DNA of 64,000 bases from Streptomyces rhizoryzae (lineage in GTDB: Bacteria; Actinomycetota; Actinomycetes; Streptomycetales; Streptomycetaceae): positions 186,001 to 250,000 of the forward strand of contig NZ_JALMUV010000001.1 of NCBI RefSeq assembly GCF_023155275.1, in the 5' to 3' direction. Each line of letters begins with the position of its first letter. The stretch's first letter is position 1. Shown here in pieces: positions 34,123 through 42,137 of the stretch. Under the pieces are notes generated by a model, which worked only from the letters and a program-made list of their open reading frames with translations, made no database searches and was not told where the DNA came from. Made by a program: the position numbers and the translations under genes.

Positions 34123-34821
34123 ATGTCCCCCCGCAGCGCATCGGTCAATGAAGAATTGCGGCGGCGGTCCCGCGAGCGGCTGTTGCAGGCGACGGTCGAG
34201 CTGGTGGGTGAGCGCGGCTACGAGGCCACGACGCTCGGCGACATCGCACGGCGCGCGGGGGCGGCCCGCGGCCTGATCTCGTACTACTTCCCCGGCAAGC
34301 ACCAGCTGCTCCAGTCCGCGGTGCACCGGCTGATGCACCGTACGCTCCAGGCCGCGCTGGAGCGCGCACCGCGGCCGGCCGGACCGGACGCGGGGCGGGA
34401 GCTGCTGGCCCGGGCCATCGACGCGATCCTGGGGCTGGCGCACGACGAACCGCTGCTGATGCGCACGCACATGGCCGGGATCCTCACGTCCGCCGGATTC
34501 GTCCAGTGCCCGGAGCAGCAGCGGCTGGCCCAGCTGCTGCGCGAGACGGTGGTGGCCTACGGGTCGTCCGACCCTGACGCCGACTACCCGCTGCTGCGGG
34601 CCCTGTTGATGGGGTCGGTGGTGCCGATGCTGCTCCAGGGGGCCCCGATGTCCCGGGTCCGGCTGCGCGCGGAGCTGTTCCAGCGGTACGGCCTGGAGTG
34701 GGAGTTGGGGGTGCCGCCGGGCCCCCGGCCGCCCGAGGGCGCCACGACCCGCGGCAACCCGGGACGCGCGGCGGCACGGGACACCTCCCCGACGCTCCCG
34801 GAGGGCACAGGAAAGCCGTAG
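34123..34821 (+). CDS. TetR/AcrR-family transcriptional regulator
   Basis: A 232-residue TetR regulator: HTH with YEATTLGDIARRAGAARGLISYYFPGKHQL, then a helical domain. AGGAG lies 7 nt before ATG 34123. The C-terminal 40 residues are Pro/Gly/Arg-rich and probably disordered. No divergent partner is adjacent: upstream are mobile-element relics and downstream a convergent DUF6214 gene. The target is thus either itself or distant. Confidence 0.88.
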   Translation: MSPRSASVNEELRRRSRERLLQATVELVGERGYEATTLGDIARRAGAARGLISYYFPGKHQLLQSAVHRLMHRTLQAALERAPRPAGPDAGRELLARAIDAILGLAHDEPLLMRTHMAGILTSAGFVQCPEQQRLAQLLRETVVAYGSSDPDADYPLLRALLMGSVVPMLLQGAPMSRVRLRAELFQRYGLEWELGVPPGPRPPEGATTRGNPGRAAARDTSPTLPEGTGKP

Positions 34822-34928
34822 GACGCCAACCGGCCGTGGACCGCCGGCCGACGGCCGCCGGCCGCTGCCCGCCGATCGCCGGCCGTCCGACGGGTGACGG
34901 CTGACGGCCTCGGCCGGGTACGGCCTCC

Positions 34929-35927
34929 CTAGCGCTTGTTGTGGCGGGGCGTCAGGAGGCCGGCGTCGCGGGCTCCGGCGATCAGGCGGAGGGCGCGGCG
35001 GCGGTTGCGGCCGGTGGCGTCCATGACCGCGAGGACCGGGTCGCGGCCCTCCTTCTGGGCCGCGCGGTAGGCCGCCGCGGCGACCCTGCGGCGTTCACCG
35101 GCCCGGGAGCGGACCAGCACGGCGGAACGGACACCGGCGGCGGGGGTGGGGGTGGCGGGCGGCGCGGACGGTGCGGTGGGCGGTGGCGTGTCCCCGTCCG
35201 GGGACGCCTCGTCGCCGGAGCCGGCACAGGGGCCGGAGCCGGTACCGGAGCCGGTACCGGAGTCGGCGCCGGGGCCAGGACCCGTGCCGGAGCCGGCCCC
35301 GGACCCGCCCGCCGGAGCCTCACCGGATGCCTCCCCTGATACCCCCACCGGTACCCCCTCCGGTGCCTCCCCCTGTACGACCTCCAGCGCCCCCTCCGGC
35401 GCCGCGGTCGAGGGCGCCTCGGCGACTCCGTCGACCGCCGGGGACGCCGCTGCCACCCCCGGAGCGCAGAGCGCCCCCTCACCCCGGACGGCGCCCGCCG
35501 CGGGAGCCTCGGCCTCCGCGGGAGACTCGGCCGTCGCGGGGGCTCCCCCGGGGCGGGGTGCGGTGGGGGCCGGGCCGGGGCGCCGGCGCGGGGGTCCGGC
35601 AGGGGTGGGGCGGGTCTTCGGGGGGCGTCCGGTGGCCGCGCGGCACGCGTCGTCGAGGGGGCCCTCGATCCAGTGGGCGAGGGTGGCCAGGGCGTCCAGT
35701 GTCAGGGGCGGGTCGGCACGGACGTCCTCGACGGTGAGGTGGTCGCCGGAGGCCGTCACCAGGACGTCGATCCGGGCGCCGTGGGGGAAGGTCAGCCGGG
35801 CGCTGAACCAGGGACCCAGCCCGGACGCGGCCGAGCCGTGCGCCCGAAGCTCCCAATCGGGCCACTCCAATGCCGCGCCCTGCGCTTTATATCGGGGGTT
35901 ATCGGTATAAAACTCACTTTCCGACAC
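34929..35927 (-). CDS. DUF6214-family hypothetical protein
   Basis: A 332-residue protein. The N-terminal 110 residues (SESEFYTDNPRYKAQGAALE..., GLGPWFSARLTFPHGARIDV) and the last 60 (RRVAAAAYRAAQKEGRDPVLAV...RRRALRLIAGARDAGLLTPRHNKR) are conserved in Streptomyces DUF6214 proteins. Between them lie about 150 residues of low-complexity Pro/Ala/Gly/Ser, with GSGTG-like repeats that are probably hypervariable. Function unknown; the C-terminal helix pair could bind DNA. GTG 35927 is preceded by an eight-T run and by GGAGG further upstream. Confidence 0.75.
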   Translation of the reverse strand: MSESEFYTDNPRYKAQGAALEWPDWELRAHGSAASGLGPWFSARLTFPHGARIDVLVTASGDHLTVEDVRADPPLTLDALATLAHWIEGPLDDACRAATGRPPKTRPTPAGPPRRRPGPAPTAPRPGGAPATAESPAEAEAPAAGAVRGEGALCAPGVAAASPAVDGVAEAPSTAAPEGALEVVQGEAPEGVPVGVSGEASGEAPAGGSGAGSGTGPGPGADSGTGSGTGSGPCAGSGDEASPDGDTPPPTAPSAPPATPTPAAGVRSAVLVRSRAGERRRVAAAAYRAAQKEGRDPVLAVMDATGRNRRRALRLIAGARDAGLLTPRHNKR

Positions 35928-35935
35928 AAAAAAAA
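35928..35935. repeat. A8/T8 homopolymer directly before the DUF6214 start codon
   Basis: Eight T on the minus strand separate the ribosome-binding region (GGAGGCTAGG) from the GTG at 35927. Such tracts are rare in this GC-rich DNA and prone to slippage, which would change RBS spacing. Confidence 0.85.
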
Positions 35936-36065
35936 CCTAGCCTCCAGCTCACCCGGCCACGGGGCGCGGCACGCTCATCGGACCGGGAGCAACCCCGATA
36001 GCGCAGCTCTCCCGCCGGCCGCCCGCCGGTGCCATGCTGGGGGTACTCCGCGGAAGGGGCCACCC

Positions 36066-37439
36066 GTGCTTCGTGTCGCAGTGATCGGTTCCGGACCGAG
36101 CGGTGTCTACACCGCCCAGTCGCTGGTCGGGCAGGAGGAGGTCCCGGACGTCGAGGTCTACGTCCTGGACCGGCTGCCGTGCCCGTACGGGCTGGTGCGC
36201 TACGGCGTCGCGCCCGACCACGAGAAGATCAAGTCGCTCCAGAACAACCTCCGGACGGTGCTGGAGCACCCCCGGGTGCACTTCCTGGGCAATGTGGAGG
36301 TGGGGTCCGGCGGGGTCGGCCTGGCGGAGCTGCGGGAGATGTTCCACGCGGTGGTGTTCTGCGTGGGCGCGGCCACCGACCGGCATCTGGACATCCCCGG
36401 GGAGGCGCTGCCGGGCAGCCATCCGGCCACCGACTTCGTCGCCTGGTACAGCGCGCATCCGGACGCGGCGGACGGCGGCTTCGCGCTGACCGCCCGCTCG
36501 GCGATCGTGATCGGGGTCGGCAACGTGGCGGTGGACGTGGCCCGGATGCTGTCCCGGGGCGCCGCCGAACTGGCCGCCACCGACATGCCGCAGGGTGCCC
36601 TGGGGGCGCTGGCCGAGAGCCGGGTCGAGGAGGTGTGGATGGTCGGGCGGCGCGGGCCCGCCCAGGCCAAGTTCACGACCAAGGAGCTGCGGGAGCTGGG
36701 GGCGCTGCCCGGTACGGAGGTGGTGGTCCGCCCCGAGGAACTGGCGCTGGACCCCGGGTACCGCGATCCGGCCGGGCTGCCGGCCCCGGTGCGGCGGAAC
36801 GTCGAGGTGCTGCGCGACTGGGCCGAGCGGCCGGTGGCGCGGGCCGCGGGGGTGGGCCGGCCGCGCCGGATCCACCTGCGGTTCTTCCTGCGCCCCGTGG
36901 AGATCCTCGGGGACGCGGCCACGGGGGTGCGGGCGGTGCGGTTCGAGCGGACCGTGCCCGACGGGCGGGGCGGGGTCCGGGGCACGGGTGAACGGGAGGA
37001 GATCGCGGGCCAGTTGGTGCTGCGGTCGGTCGGCTACCGGGGCGTGCCGCAGCCGGGGCTGCCGTTCGACCCGGCCACGGGGACGGTGCCGCACGCCGGC
37101 GGGCGGGTCCTGGTGGACGGCGCGCCGGACCCGGGCGTCTACGTGGCCGGGTGGATCAAGCGCGGCCCCACGGGGGTGATCGGCACCAACCGGCCGTGCG
37201 CCAAGGAGACCGCGACGGCGCTGCTGGCCGACGCGGCGGGGCTGGTGCGGCGGCCGGTGGCGGCGGATCCGGTGGCGGCGCTGGAGCGGGCCGGGGCGCG
37301 GCCGGTGCCCTGGCAGGGCTGGCTGGCGATCGAGGCCGCGGAGGCGGCGTGGGGCCGCGGTCTGGGGCGCGGCACGGTCAAGCTGGCGGACCGGGCGGAG
37401 CTGCTGCGCGCGGCGCGGTCGGCGATGACGCTGCGCTGA
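36066..37439 (+). CDS. FAD-dependent ferredoxin/adrenodoxin-NADP reductase-like protein (FprA type)
   Basis: A 457-residue reductase. FAD motif VAVIGSGPSGVYTAQ at residues 4-18, LDRLPCPYGLVRYGVAPDHEKIKS typical of adrenodoxin-type reductases, NADP motif VIGVGNVAVDVARML, and the C-terminal GWIKRGPTGVIGTNRPCAKET. It moves electrons from NADPH to ferredoxins or P450 systems. GTG 36066 follows GGAAGGGG at 6 nt. It ends 19 bp from the convergent ArsR-like gene. Confidence 0.92.
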   Translation: MLRVAVIGSGPSGVYTAQSLVGQEEVPDVEVYVLDRLPCPYGLVRYGVAPDHEKIKSLQNNLRTVLEHPRVHFLGNVEVGSGGVGLAELREMFHAVVFCVGAATDRHLDIPGEALPGSHPATDFVAWYSAHPDAADGGFALTARSAIVIGVGNVAVDVARMLSRGAAELAATDMPQGALGALAESRVEEVWMVGRRGPAQAKFTTKELRELGALPGTEVVVRPEELALDPGYRDPAGLPAPVRRNVEVLRDWAERPVARAAGVGRPRRIHLRFFLRPVEILGDAATGVRAVRFERTVPDGRGGVRGTGEREEIAGQLVLRSVGYRGVPQPGLPFDPATGTVPHAGGRVLVDGAPDPGVYVAGWIKRGPTGVIGTNRPCAKETATALLADAAGLVRRPVAADPVAALERAGARPVPWQGWLAIEAAEAAWGRGLGRGTVKLADRAELLRAARSAMTLR

Positions 37440-37458
37440 GCCTGCGGGGCGGGCCCGT

Positions 37459-37830
37459 TCAGTGCTCGCCGAGGTGGCGCGCCTGGAGTCCGGCGGCCCG
37501 CAGCACCGCGTCGATCAGCCCGGGGAAGAGCGCGTCGAGGTCGTCGCGGCGCAGCCCGTTCATCTTGGCGGTGCCCCGGTAGAACTGCGTGATCACGCCG
37601 TTCTCGCGGAGCACCCGGAAGTGGTGCGTACAGGTCGACTTGCTGACCGGCAGCTCGATGTCCGCGCAGTTCAGCTCGCCGTCGGCGGCGGCCAGCGCAC
37701 AGACGATCCGCAGCCGCATCGGGTCGGCGAGGGCGTGCAGGACCTGGGCGAGCCGGATGTCCTCGCGGGCCGGGTGCGCGAGCGACCGGGCGCCCGAGGC
37801 GGCGCCTGCGGCGGGCGTTTCGGTCGACAT
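37459..37830 (-). CDS. ArsR-family winged-helix regulator
   Basis: A 123-residue ArsR/SmtB-type regulator: LAQVLHALADPMRLRIVCALAA, then the recognition helix SKSTCTHHFRVLRENGVITQFYRGTAKMNGLR. The classical metal motif ELCVCDL is not present, so it probably senses something other than arsenic or cadmium. AGGAG lies 5 nt before ATG 37830. Its promoter region shares a 15-bp motif with that of the OYE gene at 60581, which suggests that it controls that enzyme as well as itself. Confidence 0.9.
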   Translation of the reverse strand: MSTETPAAGAASGARSLAHPAREDIRLAQVLHALADPMRLRIVCALAAADGELNCADIELPVSKSTCTHHFRVLRENGVITQFYRGTAKMNGLRRDDLDALFPGLIDAVLRAAGLQARHLGEH

Positions 37831-37923
37831 GACGGCTCCTGACCTGCGGTTCCAATGATGCTGCGGACCTGCGGCGGGCCCGCCCCCGGCGTGCGGGGCG
37901 AACCCGCCCCTCCATGGAGCCTC

Positions 37924-37966
37924 ATTGTACGAGAACCATCGTAGTTTGACACACACCGTACTACGA
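37924..37966 (-). promoter_or_regulatory. ArsR promoter with -10 TACAAT and TACGA/TCGTA operator repeats
   Basis: On the minus strand a near-consensus -10 TACAAT (37924-37929) is embedded in TACGA...TCGTA repeats. The stretch CACACCGTACTACGA (37952-37966) recurs exactly at 60632-60646 upstream of the OYE gene. Confidence 0.65.
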
Positions 37967-38154
37967 CGCCCCTCGCGCCAACCGAGGCAGGGCGGCCCCC
38001 GCCGCTCCTCCTCCGGCCGTCGCCGGGTTCGGCGGCGGACCGTCGCTGCGGTGCCGGCTCCTCGGCCCACGGCGGCACCGGCGCGGCGCTTCGGTCAGGG
38101 CAGGGGAGCCGCCCTCGGTCGGCCGGGCGAAGGGGAAGTCGGGCGGCGCGCGGA

Positions 38155-39216
38155 TCAGGAACCGGTGGCCGGGGCGGCTGGGGTGGGCGGCTCCGGCGGT
38201 TCCGTCAGGTGCACCGAGCCTCCAGGTCCGGTGCAGCCCCGCGCGCCTGACCTGACGATGGCGCATGCCCGTGCCTGCGACGACGCCTCGGCAGCCACCA
38301 TCGGACTGTAGACGTCGGTGTCGTAGCGGACGTGCTCCTGGTACGAGGCGCCGTTGTCCGCCATGACCTTGGCGATGTCACCGGGAGTCCCCCAACTGAT
38401 GCGGGCCCACGCCGCCTTGCAGGAGTCGCTGTAGCGCAGCTCCAGGTAGACGTCGTGGACGCGGGTGAGTGCAGCGGTCCAGGCATCGCCCGCACAGCCC
38501 GAGGTCTTGGGGTCCGCGCCGCGGCAGCTCTCTTGGAAGCAGTGGGTTTCCAGCGCTTTGGACTCCGTGCCGGTGGTGGTCGCCGGCCGTGCGGCGGTGC
38601 CCGGTGAGGCGTGGGACGCCGGTTCCCACCGGATGACGACAACGCTGACGATCAAGGCCGCCAGCGCGGCGGCGGTGCCCACCAGCACGGCCCGGCGCGC
38701 CGCTCGCGGGCGCAGCCGGGTCATGGCCGGAAGACGGGGGCGGCGTCTTCGCGGTGGCGGTCCCGCGGCGCTTCCGGGCGGCTGCGGCGGCGACGGTGGG
38801 GCGAGGGAACCCGGCGGGTGGGGTGGGGCTCCGGTGGGGGAGGAGCCTGCTGGGTGCGGCGAGGCTGTCGGGTCCGGGGAGGCGGGTGTCTGCGTTGGCT
38901 GATCCGGAGCCGCGGGAGGCGCGGCGGACGGCGGCTCCGAGACGTGGCGCCCGCTCCAGGCGCGGTCCGCGAGCTCCCACAGGGCGGCCAGCCGGGCGGC
39001 GTCGGCGCCGACCTGGCGGCCGAGGGAGGTGACGGCCTCCTGCGGTGGGAAAGCCTTGCCGTTGAGATAGCGCTCCCACGACGACTTGCTGTGCAGGGTG
39101 CGTTCGGCCAAGGAGGCGAGGCTCAGTCCGCTGCGGTCCTTGCAGGCACGCAGCTGGTCGATCAGGTTGCGGACGTCGGCATCAAGGGTGTGCGGCAGAG
39201 GTTTCCAGTCAGTCAC
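38155..39216 (-). CDS. HTH-TM-DUF2690 protein (copy 1)
   Basis: A 353-residue three-part protein. Residues 1-90 hold a cytoplasmic XRE-like HTH (LIDQLRACKDRSGLSLASLAERTLHSKSSWERYLNGKAFPP). A Pro-rich linker and a membrane helix (about 172-195, AVLVGTAAALAALIVSVVVI) follow. The extracytoplasmic DUF2690 domain contains CFQESCRGADPKTSGCAGDAWT and LELRYSDSCKAAWARI, whose cysteines probably pair. This topology suggests a membrane-bound transcription sensor that reads the cell surface. A paralogue is at 39803, and a peptidoglycan-binding lipoprotein gene lies between them. Confidence 0.86.
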   Translation of the reverse strand: MTDWKPLPHTLDADVRNLIDQLRACKDRSGLSLASLAERTLHSKSSWERYLNGKAFPPQEAVTSLGRQVGADAARLAALWELADRAWSGRHVSEPPSAAPPAAPDQPTQTPASPDPTASPHPAGSSPTGAPPHPPGSLAPPSPPQPPGSAAGPPPRRRRPRLPAMTRLRPRAARRAVLVGTAAALAALIVSVVVIRWEPASHASPGTAARPATTTGTESKALETHCFQESCRGADPKTSGCAGDAWTAALTRVHDVYLELRYSDSCKAAWARISWGTPGDIAKVMADNGASYQEHVRYDTDVYSPMVAAEASSQARACAIVRSGARGCTGPGGSVHLTEPPEPPTPAAPATGS

Positions 39217-39288
39217 GCCTCCATGACACGGTCTTTCCGCATTGCTGCATATTCCTCTTTGCGTCAGCTCTGAGGCACACTGGCCGGG

Positions 39289-39825
39289 ATGGGAGGGGGC
39301 TTGCGTCCAGCGGGACGGCTGATGGCGGCGGTAGCGATGCTCGCGTTGAGCACGGGCTGCGCAGACCCGGCGTCCGGACCTTCAAGCCCGCCTTCCGCCT
39401 CGGGGGAAGGGCACGCCGTGAGGGGGCAGGGCGCCCTGGTGGACGACTGGCGCGACGAGCCATGGCTCGTCCCGGGACACACTCCGCGCAGTGACCTGGT
39501 GGGACTGTGGCAGGCGGTGCTCTGGGCGGACGGGTACCTGCCGCGCTCCGGTGTGCACTGCACCTACGACGCCGCGACGGCCCGGGCGACCCGGGTGTGG
39601 CAGAGCAACCACGGGCTGTCGGCGGACGGGATCGTGGGGCCCGTGACGTACGGATTCGCGGGGCGCCGGCTCGCGTTGCTGCCCCCGTGGACGGTGTACC
39701 GGGGGGAGGTGCGCGATCTTCCGTTGCGCCGTGGCCGCGGGGGCGCCTATGAGGTGTACGACGTCGATGGCTTCCGCGCGGTGAGGTTGCATCAGGTCAC
39801 CCTCACCGTGTGCCGTGGCCGCTGA
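39289..39825 (+). CDS. Peptidoglycan-binding lipoprotein
   Basis: A 178-residue lipoprotein. The signal sequence ends in the lipobox LSTGC (Cys about residue 24). The rest holds a PG_binding_1 domain: LVGLWQAVLWADGYLP...YDAATARATRVWQSNHGLSADGIVGPVTYGFA. It would be membrane-anchored and bind the cell wall. It is transcribed against both neighbouring HTH-TM-DUF2690 genes, overlapping the end of the second by 23 bp. Such a tail-to-tail overlap and the shared theme of the three genes suggest a common envelope function. Confidence 0.82.
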   Translation: MGGGLRPAGRLMAAVAMLALSTGCADPASGPSSPPSASGEGHAVRGQGALVDDWRDEPWLVPGHTPRSDLVGLWQAVLWADGYLPRSGVHCTYDAATARATRVWQSNHGLSADGIVGPVTYGFAGRRLALLPPWTVYRGEVRDLPLRRGRGGAYEVYDVDGFRAVRLHQVTLTVCRGR

Positions 39826-40768
39826 CCGGTCGCAGCCAACTGTCGTGCTCCGTCACGCACAGTTGGTGTCCCGCCGCCTCCACGCAGGCCCGGGCCGGGA
39901 GTTGACCGGCCGCGACCATGTCCGTGCGGGAACCGCCGGAGGCGGCCTGGGCGGTCCTGCCCACGGCGGTCAGGACAAGCCGAGCGGTGCCGCGCGCGGG
40001 CTCGACCTCCGCCCAGGCGGACTGGCAGGCCCGGCTGTACCGAAGGCGGAGCTGATGCCCGTAGGCGTTCAGCGCATGGAGCGTGGCGCCGTCCCGGTCG
40101 CACTTCTCGCGGTAGGGATCCTGCCCCAGGCAGGTACGGCCGGTGCAGGCTGACCCGCCCGCCGGCACCGGCGCGGTGTGCAACGCCCACGGCCAGACGC
40201 GTGTGCCGTCCGGCCCGCCCCGCGCCCCGTCGTTCCCCGCGTCGCCGTGGCTCCCGAACCGGAGCAGCAGCGCAGCCAGCAGGCCGCACGCGACGATCCC
40301 GGCCCCGATGGCCGCGGTGCCCGCGGTCGACACGCGCCGGGGGACGCGCCGGGCGGGGGCGTCAGGCGGCGCGGGCCCCGGATCAGGCCGGGCGGCCGCA
40401 CCGGTCGCCGCGGGGCTTCCCCTGTGCGGTGGCTGCTGAGAAGCGGGCGCGGCTGCCGTCGGCGCCGCGTCCGCCGTGGCGCGTGGCCGGTCCGGCGGTT
40501 TCGGCGCCCACGCGTCCGCGGCCGACTCCCACAGGACGCGCAGCCGTTCCCGGTCCGCCCGGGTCACGGTGCCGAGCGCTTCGACGGCCGGCCACGGCGG
40601 CAGGGCCCGGCCGTTGAGGTAGCGGTGCCACGACGATCTGCTGTGCGCGGTCCTGGCGGCGAGCGATGCCAGAGTCAGCCGCGAACGGTCCTTCCGGAGC
40701 CTGAGCTCTTCGACCAACCGCCGGACCGAGGGCGGGAGATCACCGGGCAGCGGTCGCCATCGGCTCAT
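39803..40768 (-). CDS. HTH-TM-DUF2690 protein (copy 2)
   Basis: A 321-residue paralogue of the protein at 38155, with the same layout: HTH (LVEELRLRKDRSRLTLASLAARTAHSRSSWHRYLNGRALPP), Pro/Ala-rich linker, membrane helix (TAAIGAGIVACGLLAALLL) and a DUF2690 domain (CTGRTCLGQDPYREKCDRDGATL, LRLRYSRACQSAWAEVEP). Probably a membrane-bound regulator. The start is ATG 40768 with GGAAGGG upstream; long open sequence before it in the same frame is not coding. Confidence 0.86.
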   Translation of the reverse strand: MSRWRPLPGDLPPSVRRLVEELRLRKDRSRLTLASLAARTAHSRSSWHRYLNGRALPPWPAVEALGTVTRADRERLRVLWESAADAWAPKPPDRPRATADAAPTAAAPASQQPPHRGSPAATGAAARPDPGPAPPDAPARRVPRRVSTAGTAAIGAGIVACGLLAALLLRFGSHGDAGNDGARGGPDGTRVWPWALHTAPVPAGGSACTGRTCLGQDPYREKCDRDGATLHALNAYGHQLRLRYSRACQSAWAEVEPARGTARLVLTAVGRTAQAASGGSRTDMVAAGQLPARACVEAAGHQLCVTEHDSWLRPVSGHGTR

Positions 40769-40992
40769 CGCAGCCCTTCCACGCGGCGGGGGGCAGGTCC
40801 ACGAGGAGCAAGCATGACGCACGGTGGGCTCGTTCGACAGCCCCGGGACAGCTCGTCCTCTCCGGCCGGCGGGACTGCCGTGGAGGACGGTTGCGGCCGG
40901 GCGGACTGCCGTCACCGCCGCCCTGCGCCGCTGCCGGCCCGGTGGCCTGCCGCGGACGCGGTCGGTGGCTCCGGCCGCGTCCGCGGTGCGGG

Positions 40993-41400
40993 TCAGGCCG
41001 CCCAGTACCCCGTGGACGAGGCGTCCGACCTGAACCAGAAGAAGAAGTCCGTGCCGTCGAGCACGTTCGTGGCGAGAGTCGTCCACTGCCCTGCCGTGGT
41101 CAGCGTGTAGTCGGTCTGACAGTTTCCGGTCTTCAGCCAGCAGACCTTGACGTACCGGTTGGTGTTGGTCTTGATGTTGATGTCGGCGCAGTTGCCGGTC
41201 GTGGTGAGGTAGGCGCTGCCGGTCGGGTAGTCGTAGGAGCCGCTGGGCTTGCTGTAGGCGTGGGCGCTGCCGTAACAACTGGTCGCCGCCGAGGGGGCCG
41301 CGTCGCGCCGGGCGGCGTGGGCCGAGGGCGCGACAGCCATGGCGCCGGCGACGAGGGCGACCGAGACCAGGCCCGTCGCGGCGCGTTTGGGTATCTGCAT
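40993..41400 (-). CDS. Small secreted hypothetical protein
   Basis: A 135-residue protein with a typical signal peptide (MQIPKRAATGLVSVALVAGAMAVAPSAHA, cleavage after AHA). The 105-residue mature domain has four cysteines (SCYGSAH, GNCADIN, KVCWLKTGNC) and many Thr/Tyr/Trp residues, suggesting a compact beta-sandwich. No family recognised. GGGAGGACTCC precedes ATG 41400. Confidence 0.75.
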   Translation of the reverse strand: MQIPKRAATGLVSVALVAGAMAVAPSAHAARRDAAPSAATSCYGSAHAYSKPSGSYDYPTGSAYLTTTGNCADINIKTNTNRYVKVCWLKTGNCQTDYTLTTAGQWTTLATNVLDGTDFFFWFRSDASSTGYWAA

Positions 41401-42137
41401 GAGTGGAGTCCTCCCGTGTCGTTGATGGAGCGAGGCGGGGCGAGCGAGGCGCGGGGATCCGACGGCCCCGCGCCCCCGGGCGAGGTGCCCCGCGGGCTCG
41501 ACGCCGGTGGACGTCCTCCCGCAGCCGCTCCGCGGACCGCCTCACCGGCCCGCCCTCGCTCCGGACCACCGAGCATGGCCCCCCGCCCCCGTCCGGGACA
41601 GGACGGGCGAGCAGAGGGGAACATCGTGGGACGTCCCGCCTTCCGACCTCGGCGAACGCACCGCCCGACGGCACCGTCCCGGGACGGCAGCCGCCCGGCT
41701 CTCCCGCTCCGGTACGCCGCCGCCCCGGCGGCCGGCCGTCCCGCGGAAGGCGTTCGCCGGCCCGAGCGCAGGGGCCTTCGTCGGTCGACGCGCGTCCCTT
41801 CCCGGTGACACACCTCCGGGTGCAGGTAGGGGTGGTCCGCCGGGCGGGGCCATGGGGGGCGGCGCGCTCACCACCGACGGGGAGCGGCGTCGCGAGGTCT
41901 GCGGAGGTGTGCGAGGGAGCGCAGGCGCCCGGGGGGTGTGAGCGCGACGGAAAACGCAACCGGGCGGCGCCCGGTGGGCCGCCGTGCGCCCGCGCTACTG
42001 TGCGCGTTGCCTTGGCGGTGACTTGACTCTGGTCATGGCGAATCATTCCCGGTTGTTGGGTAATGACCTTCCCGGTTCCGCAACGTTGGATATGCCGATG
42101 TAAAGGTTTTTCCGCACGTGCATGGAGGCGCACACCC
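41401..42137. other. Long intergenic region between divergent genes
   Basis: About 740 bp. Open frames here are GC-bias artefacts without motifs or plausible starts. The two divergent promoters (for the secreted protein and the HTH/TPR regulator) must lie here. The AT-richer stretch at 42030-42110 is the likely promoter of the latter. No repeat or RNA gene seen. Confidence 0.5.

Noticed and set aside
34929..35927. Gly/Ser/Pro-rich middle of the DUF6214 protein as a CRISPR-like or satellite array
   Set aside because: The repeats are irregular and in frame with conserved ends; they are a protein linker.
41401..42137. Possible small gene or RNA in the long intergenic region
   Set aside because: No ribosome-binding site with a plausible frame, no conserved motif and no stable structured RNA candidate could be recognised.
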